DNA of 30,399 bases from JACCXJ01 sp052387115 (GTDB taxonomy: Bacteria > Pseudomonadota > Gammaproteobacteria > JACCXJ01): assembly GCA_052387115.1 (NCBI GenBank), contig JBQTJM010000285.1, forward strand, positions 1 to 30,399, given 5' to 3'. Of this stretch, positions 24,901 through 30,399 are shown in pieces (the stretch's first letter is position 1; each line of letters begins with the position of its first letter). A program made the translations under genes and the position numbers. The notes below the pieces were generated by a model that saw only the letters and a list, made by a program, of their open reading frames with translations, searched no databases and had not been told where the DNA came from.

Positions 24901-25199
24901 TACAGAGCCCGGGCGCGCCATGCAGCAATCGATTCGATTTGTTCGTCCGGAACAGTGCCTTAGGGCGGCGCGACGGCGCCCCGGCCAGAGCGCCGGGGAG
25001 CACCCGTTTCGCCACCGGCCGTGCGGAAATCGCGGCCGGTACCACCGCGGACGTGAAGCTCAGGCTCACCAAACGCGGCAGGCAGTTTGTGCGCACGGGC
25101 AAGAAAACGAGGATCAAGGGGGTCTTGGAGATCCGAAACGATACCGGCACCGCCATCGTAAAAAGTAAGCGGGTTACGCTCAGGCTCAAGCGCCGCTAG
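21915..25199 (+). CDS. Secreted GH38-like protein with Calx-beta domain and shared C-module
   Basis: The product has 1094 residues from ATG 21915 (a GTG at 21894 is in frame). The signal peptide ends near VSSAAP. The N-terminal part starts with LALDDHTDYLWSG, resembling the metal-binding HxDxxW of GH38 alpha-mannosidases, and is followed by a helical segment and a large beta-rich C-terminal half as in that family. The usual nucleophile motif DxFGHS is not evident; the corresponding area reads PLVQAMENQTMPLGLG. Activity is therefore doubtful or different. Residues about 864-975 are a Calx-beta domain (ISDVTLGEGDANAKFDV, then ATAPGDYAARSGTLSF). Residues about 977-1094 are the shared module. It probably acts on glycans outside the inner membrane. 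Confidence 0.75.
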   Translation: MTIRHRVLGPLMLVVVKGMRGMCAAGALLAVALLASPVSSAAPKRIYLALDDHTDYLWSGNEQQYQQAFLEMLDYYLDLADQTASDPPAYQSRFNTDGSFWIWTYEHNKTPAELDRLIDRIRSGHISVPLNALVSTYGAQPAEAVLRGMYYAGRLERRFGVRFPLVQAMENQTMPLGLGALWAGAGARYTWKGVCRCVTKVPELSDRDHEIYRWAGLDGSSLLIKWNSLFANNRSIGGYAECRDPVAAVSFLDSDPGFLARWPYQVSGAFGHGWDDLKTLTDEFPSVAQSQTNATRQVIVSNEADFFEDFEAAHGAGLPRVSLSFGNEWDTYSASMAEVTGRVRRAVEKLRSAESLATLVSLRDAAFLAGREAARDLAWMDIGLYWEHDWTADGPVPRAERAAWQRRIAGEIESYVGDLHADAASALGGLIQAPGGNLRFYAFNPLGWARTDMADLPYADPAPVHVVEVESGQEVPSQIVTVDGQRRLRVMARDVPSVGYKVYEVRPGAGAAFPDAAVVAGSVIENDLYRITLAGAGAITSLLDKRRQNRELVRSIAGRSVNDLGIGAGTLAVENQGPVSVTLKAAAGTPLSHETRVTLLADGDRIEIRNDITQNFSSVQTWAFGFDLDTPDVHHEEVGAILRARLASQGGHYSDRNARYSWLTLNHFADMSEGPAGPGVTLSSADLSFMRLGASSNSVLDTSTPQISVLAGGQVDGSRLGIPNQGGDSNFLQRFALRSHGGYDAVSAMRFALEHQNPLVTEVVTGGSAYPADRYSFLSISDPDVLLWSLKPAEEGIDQGMVVRLWNLGPDATFSVSLDPPIAAAERTTHIETPLAAATILADGFRGAAAARQLVTYRLGTQVALSISDVTLGEGDANAKFDVSLSAASGEPVTVAYATLDGSATAPGDYAARSGTLSFAPGVTTHTLSIPVVADTLAEPTETFLLRLSGPTNATLADDEAVATLLDDDTLAFSRDHPRLQCTRSSCRVLIRCIVIQSPGAPCSNRFDLFVRNSALGRRDGAPARAPGSTRFATGRAEIAAGTTADVKLRLTKRGRQFVRTGKKTRIKGVLEIRNDTGTAIVKSKRVTLRLKRR

Positions 25200-25287
25200 G
25201 CGGCCCCGGCTTCCAGACTCTTGGATCCTGCGCTCGCCACCATGACCATTCGCCATCCGATTCTCGGCCCGCCGATGCTCGTGGTGG
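24844..25287 (+). repeat. Direct repeat, copy 2: C-module, spacer and signal-peptide start
   Basis: This is the second copy of 21523-21960. It runs from the C-module of the GH38-like gene through the spacer (stop codons differ, TAG here and TGA in copy 1) into MTIRHPILGPPMLVV of the next gene, compared with MTIRHRVLGPLMLVV in copy 1. It covers both flanks of a gene-body exchange site. Confidence 0.88.
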
Positions 25288-27758
25288 CCATCCTGGTGGT
25301 GGTTGGCATCCTGATGGCCCCAGCGGTCGACGCGGTTACGACCTACAGCATGCGATACGAAGTCGCGGAGATCGACTTCGATCATGCCAATGCCGCCGAC
25401 TGGGGTGGAACCAACGCCGGCCCCTACCAGGAGCTCGATTGTCGAGCCGAGTTGACCGCAGCACCGAGCGATGCGGCCCAGGCCACGAGCATCGTTCCCC
25501 GAACGAGCGGGGGAAACGACACCTTCAAGATCCCGCTCTTTTACGACGGCATCGTCACGGTGGACGGTACCAATAGGTACCGGTGGAAGCTCCGCATCGC
25601 CGGAAACACCGCCGGGACGTACCGATACAAGGTCGTATGCGATTGCAGCCTCGTTGCCACGGGGAGCCCCTCCTACTGCGCCACCAAACCGAGCTTTCAC
25701 AGTGCGACGATAGAGCATACCCACACGATCAACAACGCCACGACTTCCGAAATGGACGACTTCACCTGGGAGGGGAGGGGCTGGTTGACCACCGACGGCG
25801 CGAGGTCCTTCCGCTATGACCGTAAGGACATGACAGGCAATCCCGATAATCGCACGATCCTGAACGGGATCTTTGCGACCGGCGCCACCCTGGGCCTCAG
25901 TCAGCAAAGCAAGGGGGAGGAACGATCGATCGGATACGAGGAGTCTCATATCGACACGCTCGCCTCGGCAGCCGCCCCGAACAACTTCAACGCGATCGTG
26001 CTCGAGGTCTACCGAGGATGGACCGATGATCCCGCCATCGTCAACAAGGACGCCGATGGCAACCGGAACGCCGCGGCCAACCTGGAGAGCTATCTGTGCA
26101 AGACTCCGCAGACCTGCGGGAGCCGTCTCACCGACTGTGACTGCCCCGACAAGCTGCACCCGTTCGAGAACAAGGGCAGCGACAAGACGAGGATCGTGCC
26201 GGCGTATTGGCAGTCGATGGATATGCGCCTGAAAAAGCTCGTGCTGGCCACGGCATCAGGCAGCTTGACGGCGGCAATCAAGCTCGGTCAAAGCACCTGC
26301 GTCGGAGGCACCCTGGGCTTTGGTAGCGCCAACGGATTGCCCGATAACGACTACAAACATTTCCTGTTGTACCTCATCGGCCGATACGGTGCCTATAACG
26401 TCCTTTGGATGGGACACCAGGAGGCCGATGAGCTGGGCTGCCATTCGACCGGCTACATCTTCGCCTACCTGGACTGGATGCACAGAAACGATCCGTACTT
26501 CAGGCTGACGAGCAATCACAAACTGCCACACACCGTGCCTGCATTCAATGCCTACACGAACCACGACGCCTGGAGCACCGGTCCCATCTCTCCACGATTT
26601 CTCGGGGTGCAGGAGACGGACCGCTTCGGGGGCGCCGGGAACCTGGACGAGGCCGGGCCGGATGACACCGCGGCATGGGAGCATGCGCGGTCGGCGTCCT
26701 GGGGCACGAATATTCCGGGCCTGAGCAGCAACCCCAAGCCGTGGGTGAACATGGAGTATGGTTTCGAAAGGCGCGCCGGCGATGACGATCGGAACCAGGC
26801 CGACCAAGTGGACCTGGACCTGCTCGAGGACGTTTGGGGCGCCATGTTGGGCGGGGCGGCCGGGATGTTCTACGGCAGCCCCTGGATCAAGCCAGGGAGC
26901 CAGTCGAGCATCGACACCGGACGACTGGATGATCCCGGTTTCAAATATTATCACCCGAACCTGTACAAGTTCTTCCACGATGCCGACGTAGACGTGCGCT
27001 ATTGGGAATGGAACGCCTTCAAGAAGGTGGCCGTGGGCGCGACCGCCTACACATTGTCGTGCAAGCAGAATGATAGCTGCGTGCTGAATTTCCTCGAAAC
27101 CAATGATCAGAACATCGACATGACCGCCAAAGGTCCGGACGATCCGGCTTTTGCTTTTGGTAGCACGGCCCACCTTCGTTGGTATGATGTCCGGAGGGGA
27201 TGCTGGGAAGACGCCGGGACGACCTCTTTTATCGCGGGACCGGCCAACAATGTCCTCCGCCCGAGCGACCCCAGCGACGGAAGCGACCGCTGGGTTGCCA
27301 TCCTGCGGAAAGATACCCCGTATGGGGCCCTGTCCGCCACGTGTTCAGAGGTCCCTGGCCGCCCAGTACCGGCGCCTCCCCCTCCGCTGGCGGAAGCCAC
27401 GCCCGTCAACCGGGATCCGCGGCTGCGGTGCACCGGGTCCGTTTGCCGCGTGCTCATCCAATGCGTCGTGACACAGGGCTCGGGCGCACCATGCAGCAAC
27501 CGGATCGACGTCTTCGTCCGGGCGAGCGCCGTTCGCGACGACACGCGAGCGAAGCTGCCCAACCGGATCCGTTTCGCTACCGGCATCGCGGGTATGGAGG
27601 CCGGCGCGACCGCGGAAGTGAGGCTCCGACCGACCCAACGGGGCCGACGGTGGCTGCGCACCGGCAGGAAGCTCCGGGGTGTCATGGAGATTCGAAACGC
27701 TGCCGGGACCGACGTCGTGAGCAGCACACGGGTCACGATCAGGCACAAGCGCCGCTAA
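25242..27758 (+). CDS. Secreted DUF5060/GH140-like glycosidase with shared C-module
   Basis: The product has 838 residues from ATG 25242 (in-frame TTG 25221). The signal peptide ends near APAVDA. The first 130 residues form a DUF5060-like beta-sandwich (YEVAEIDFDHANAADWGGTN, then KIPLFYDGIVTVDG and RWKLRIAGNTAGTYRY). A TIM-barrel-like domain of the DUF4038/GH140 apiosidase type follows (NFNAIVLEVYRGW, HFLLYLIGRYGAYNVLWMGHQEAD, PWVNMEYGFERR). A beta-rich region with WYDVRRGCWEDAG comes next, then a Pro linker and the shared C-module at about 725-838. Likely substrates are plant or microbial polysaccharides; the specificity is unknown. A broken paralogue of its third quarter lies at 19853-20101. 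Confidence 0.8.
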   Translation: MTIRHPILGPPMLVVAILVVVGILMAPAVDAVTTYSMRYEVAEIDFDHANAADWGGTNAGPYQELDCRAELTAAPSDAAQATSIVPRTSGGNDTFKIPLFYDGIVTVDGTNRYRWKLRIAGNTAGTYRYKVVCDCSLVATGSPSYCATKPSFHSATIEHTHTINNATTSEMDDFTWEGRGWLTTDGARSFRYDRKDMTGNPDNRTILNGIFATGATLGLSQQSKGEERSIGYEESHIDTLASAAAPNNFNAIVLEVYRGWTDDPAIVNKDADGNRNAAANLESYLCKTPQTCGSRLTDCDCPDKLHPFENKGSDKTRIVPAYWQSMDMRLKKLVLATASGSLTAAIKLGQSTCVGGTLGFGSANGLPDNDYKHFLLYLIGRYGAYNVLWMGHQEADELGCHSTGYIFAYLDWMHRNDPYFRLTSNHKLPHTVPAFNAYTNHDAWSTGPISPRFLGVQETDRFGGAGNLDEAGPDDTAAWEHARSASWGTNIPGLSSNPKPWVNMEYGFERRAGDDDRNQADQVDLDLLEDVWGAMLGGAAGMFYGSPWIKPGSQSSIDTGRLDDPGFKYYHPNLYKFFHDADVDVRYWEWNAFKKVAVGATAYTLSCKQNDSCVLNFLETNDQNIDMTAKGPDDPAFAFGSTAHLRWYDVRRGCWEDAGTTSFIAGPANNVLRPSDPSDGSDRWVAILRKDTPYGALSATCSEVPGRPVPAPPPPLAEATPVNRDPRLRCTGSVCRVLIQCVVTQGSGAPCSNRIDVFVRASAVRDDTRAKLPNRIRFATGIAGMEAGATAEVRLRPTQRGRRWLRTGRKLRGVMEIRNAAGTDVVSSTRVTIRHKRR
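27415..27758 (+). repeat. Third, more diverged copy of the shared C-terminal module
   Basis: The translated module keeps the CX4CX5CX9C spacing, the FVRxSxxRDxTxAKxPxRIRF region and the final KRR seen in the copies at 21523-21872 and 24844-25199. Its DNA is clearly more different from both than they are from each other, and the homology stops at the stop codon. Confidence 0.85.
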
Positions 27759-27866
27759 TGGGACCGCCCCGCCGCCGGCCCCGCCGATCCCGAGCGGATC
27801 GGTTTCCGGGGTTGCCGATCCGGGATAGGATCGCAGCCAGGTCGAATAGAAAAGGGCACCCCGCCG

Positions 27867-30227
27867 ATGTCCAATACCCCTCCCCCGGCAGCGACCGACG
27901 CCGCCCTGCGCAGCGTGCACACCTCGAACCTGCCCGCGCTCTTCGGGCAGTTGCAGGTGAGCCTGGTGGTCTCGACCTACCAGGCCGGTAAGGTCATCCT
28001 CATCCGCAACGACGAGGGCGTCCTCAACACCCATTTCCGTACCTTCGGCAAGCCCATGGGGATCGCGGCCGATCGGGCGCGCCTGACCATCGGCGGGACC
28101 AACACGGTGTGGTACTACCGAAACCTCCCGGCCGTGGCCGGAAAGCTCGAGCCGGCCGGAAAGTACGACGCGTGCTATCTGCCGAGGCGCATCCATGTCA
28201 CCGGCGACATCGACATCCACGAGCTCTGTTGGGATGCCAAAGATGAGCTCTGGGTGGTCAACACGCGCTTCGGGTGTCTCTGCACCCTGGATGCCGACCA
28301 TAGCTTCTATCCCCGCTGGCGGCCGCCGTTCCTGTCCGCCCTCGCGCCCGAGGACCGCTGTCACCTCAACGGCCTTTGCCTGGTCGATGGCCGGCCCAGA
28401 TACATCACCGCACTGGGGGAGACGGACACGCCGGGCGGATGGCGGGCCAACAAACGCAGCGGCGGGCTTTTGATGGACATCGACAACAACGAGGTCCTGC
28501 TCCGCGGCTTGTCCATGCCGCATTCCCCACGCTGGTACCAGGGCCAGCTGTGGCTCTTGGAATCCGGTCAGGGGAGCCTCGCGGTAGCCGATCTCGAGCG
28601 CGGCACCTGGCGGACGGTGGCGCAGGTGCCGGGGTTCACGCGCGGCCTGGACTTCTACGGCCCGCTGGCCTTCATCGGCCTGTCGCAGGTCCGCGAGACC
28701 GCGGTCTTCAGCGGGATCCCGCTCGTTGAGCGACTGCGGGAGCGCACCTGCGGTGTTTGGATCGTGCACGTCGAGAGCGGAGAAACGGTGGGTTTTATGC
28801 GCTTCGAAGCGGGGGTGCAGGAGATCTTCGCGGTGCAGGTGTTGCCGGGGATCCGGTTTCCGGAGCTATTGGAGTGGAACGACGAGCGCCTGGCGCATTC
28901 CTATGTCCTCCCCGACGAGGCCCTCGCCCTGGTCAAGCTGCCGAGCCCCGAGGAGTTGGCCCGATCCCCGGCGTTCCATTTTCAACACGGGACCAAGTCC
29001 TATCACGAGGGCAAGCTCGCCGAGGCCATCACCGCCTACCGCGAGTGTCTGAGGCTCGATCCGGCCTTTCCCAATGCCCGCTACAACCTGGGCGTGGCGC
29101 TCGGGGATGCCGAGGAATACGAGGAGGCGATGACGTGCCTTCGGGAGGTGGTCGAGGCCGAGCCGGAACGGCCCGAGACCTACAACAGCCTCGGTTACCT
29201 AGAGAACCGCCGGCGCCGTCCGGAGGAGGCCATCGCGCACTACCAGCGCGCCATCGAATTGCGACCCGACTATGCAGAGGCGCACTTCAACCTGGGCATG
29301 ACGCTCCTTCAGCTAGGCGATTACCGGCGCGGTCTCTCCGAGTATGAATGGCGCTGGCAGACGGGCCAGTTCACGCCCTTCGCCTGCCCTCATCCGAAAT
29401 GGGACGGGAGCCCCGTCGCCGGTAAGACCTTGTTGATCCACACCGAGCAAGGCGCGGGCGATGCCATTCAATTCGCGCGTTATCTAACGCTCGCGGCCGA
29501 GCGCTGCCGGAGATTGATCCTGGTGTGCCGGGCGGATCTGATGCCGCTGTTTTCGACCATCCGTGGCATCGCCGAGCTGCGCGAGGCCGGCACCCTCCAG
29601 GTCTCGGAGTTCGATACCTATTGTCCCTTGTTGAGCCTGCCACAGGTGTTCGGCACGACCGTGGAGACCATCCCGAGGACCGTGCCTTACCTCGACATCG
29701 CGACCTTGCGCAGGCGCAAGACGCCATCGATATTGCCGGCCGGGACCCGGCCCAAGATCGGCATCGCGTGGGCCGGGAGCCCGACGTATCAAAACGACCG
29801 CCATCGCTCCATCGCGGTATCGGAGCTCCTGCCGATCCTGCGGCTCCCGGACTTCGATTTCTACAGCCTGCAGAAGGGCGAGCGCTGCCGGGACCTCCTG
29901 GGGCTGCCGCCGGACTGCCGGGTTCGGGACCTGGAGGCGTCCTTGGCGGACTTCGGAGACACCGCGTTAGTCATCGATGCGCTCGATCTCGTCATCACCG
30001 TCGATACCGCGGTCGCGCACCTCGCCGGCGCCCTCGCCAAACCGGTGTGGACCTTGCTCCCGGAAGTGCCAGACTGGCGCTGGGGCCTCACCGATCCGAC
30101 CATGCCCTGGTACCCTAGCATGCGGCTCTTCCGGCAGGAGCGCCAGGGGGACTGGGCAGGAGTCATGGGCCGAGTCTCGGAGGCGCTGCTTGCTCAAAGT
30201 CTCCCCCTTCAGACGGGGGAGATTTAG
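27867..30227 (+). CDS. TIGR03032/DUF4915-like, TPR and GT9-like glycosyltransferase fusion
   Basis: The product has 786 residues from ATG 27867 (AAAAGGG about 13 nt upstream). Residues 1 to about 350 match my memory of the TIGR03032/DUF4915 family of predicted beta-propeller-like proteins (LVVSTYQAGKVILIR, then RRIHVTGDIDIHELCWD). Residues about 370-490 are TPRs (YRECLRLDPAFPNARYNLGV, ERPETYNSLGYLENRRRRPE, AIELRPDYAEAHFNLGMTLL). Residues about 510-780 look like a GT9/GT-B glycosyltransferase (HTEQGAGDAIQFARYL, KIGIAWAGSPTYQNDRHRS, VITVDTAVAHLAGALAKPVW). It has no signal peptide, so it is probably cytoplasmic. TPR-glycosyltransferases of this kind often modify surface proteins or glycans, and the three secreted proteins upstream are conceivable targets, though this is only proximity. 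Confidence 0.85.
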   Translation: MSNTPPPAATDAALRSVHTSNLPALFGQLQVSLVVSTYQAGKVILIRNDEGVLNTHFRTFGKPMGIAADRARLTIGGTNTVWYYRNLPAVAGKLEPAGKYDACYLPRRIHVTGDIDIHELCWDAKDELWVVNTRFGCLCTLDADHSFYPRWRPPFLSALAPEDRCHLNGLCLVDGRPRYITALGETDTPGGWRANKRSGGLLMDIDNNEVLLRGLSMPHSPRWYQGQLWLLESGQGSLAVADLERGTWRTVAQVPGFTRGLDFYGPLAFIGLSQVRETAVFSGIPLVERLRERTCGVWIVHVESGETVGFMRFEAGVQEIFAVQVLPGIRFPELLEWNDERLAHSYVLPDEALALVKLPSPEELARSPAFHFQHGTKSYHEGKLAEAITAYRECLRLDPAFPNARYNLGVALGDAEEYEEAMTCLREVVEAEPERPETYNSLGYLENRRRRPEEAIAHYQRAIELRPDYAEAHFNLGMTLLQLGDYRRGLSEYEWRWQTGQFTPFACPHPKWDGSPVAGKTLLIHTEQGAGDAIQFARYLTLAAERCRRLILVCRADLMPLFSTIRGIAELREAGTLQVSEFDTYCPLLSLPQVFGTTVETIPRTVPYLDIATLRRRKTPSILPAGTRPKIGIAWAGSPTYQNDRHRSIAVSELLPILRLPDFDFYSLQKGERCRDLLGLPPDCRVRDLEASLADFGDTALVIDALDLVITVDTAVAHLAGALAKPVWTLLPEVPDWRWGLTDPTMPWYPSMRLFRQERQGDWAGVMGRVSEALLAQSLPLQTGEI
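30200..30222 (+). terminator. Strong GC hairpin at the end of the last gene
   Basis: TCTCCCCC (30200-30207) and GGGGGAGA (30215-30222) form an 8-bp stem with a 7-nt loop. The hairpin overlaps the last codons and is followed by TTTAG. A second inverted repeat, TCAAGAC/GTCTTGA, follows at about 30234-30266. Either could end transcription. The first also resembles the CCCCCTTC...GGGGGATTTAG intergenic repeats seen in many proteobacteria. Confidence 0.35.
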
Positions 30228-30274
30228 AGGGGGTCAAGACGTTGTCTGAGACCAGCGCCGTCTTGAGCCCAAGC

Positions 30275-30399
30275 GCGGGGGCCCCCCCAAAAAACACCCC
30301 ACACAAGGGGGGGGGACCAAGGGGGGGGGCCCCGGCACCACGGGGGGGGAACAAGGGGGGGCGTACACAACGCAACGGGGGGGAAAAAGGGGCGCCCCC
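30275..30399. other. Low-quality G/C homopolymer tail
   Basis: The last bases are runs of 7-9 G or C broken by short ACACAA/ACCAA pieces, with no coding character. The abrupt change from normal sequence suggests sequencing or assembly error at a contig end rather than biology. Confidence 0.7.

Overview
The window is GC-rich, densely coded bacterial DNA, most likely from a gammaproteobacterium. The reasons are the adjacent prfA-prmC pair and a sterol gene set of the kind known from Methylococcaceae such as Methylococcus capsulatus. No methane-oxidation gene is present, so placement below class level is an inference. The central feature is an almost complete bacterial sterol locus: squalene epoxidase, oxidosqualene cyclase, CYP51, a delta-14 sterol reductase, the bacterial C-4 demethylation pair SdmA/SdmB, and a BstA/BstB/BstC-type sterol transport system.

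Layout. 1-67: start of a probable transposase running off the left edge. 269-6199 (minus strand): exported protein of unknown function, BstC-like TPR lipoprotein, BstB-like periplasmic binding protein and BstA-like RND transporter; the three bst genes overlap one another. 6431-6998 (plus): RelE-type toxin-antitoxin pair. 7201-10520 (plus): sdmB, sdmA and the delta-14 reductase in a tight operon. 10602-10735: 33-bp tandem palindromic repeats. 10748-14260 (plus): CYP51, squalene epoxidase (overlapping by 4 nt) and a HugZ-like flavin/heme protein. 14706-15379: a promoter and a VapBC-type toxin-antitoxin pair. 15392-15459: broken copy of the epoxidase 3' end. 15477-17459: oxidosqualene cyclase. 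17532-19492: prfA and prmC. 19546-19740 (minus): small cysteine-rich lipoprotein.

The right third is a different kind of region. At 19853-20101 lies a decayed copy of part of a glycosidase gene. It is followed by three consecutive exported proteins with unrelated bodies: a beta-helix, a GH38-like protein with a Calx-beta domain, and a DUF5060/GH140-like glycosidase. All three end in the same roughly 116-residue C-terminal module with a CX4CX5CX9C pattern and a terminal KRR. Two copies of the module, plus the spacer and signal-peptide start of the next gene, form a direct repeat of about 440 bp. This suggests a cassette arrangement that can swap the bodies of secreted proteins. The last gene (27867-30227) fuses a TIGR03032/DUF4915-like domain, TPRs and a GT9-like glycosyltransferase domain. 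The final ~120 bases are G/C homopolymer runs that look like poor contig-end sequence.

Working together (inference from families): epoxidase and cyclase turn squalene into a lanosterol-type sterol; CYP51 and the reductase remove the 14-methyl group; SdmA/SdmB remove one C-4 methyl; BstA/B/C move the 4-methylsterol from the inner membrane through the periplasm to the outer membrane. Squalene synthesis and the redox partners for CYP51 and SdmA must be encoded elsewhere.
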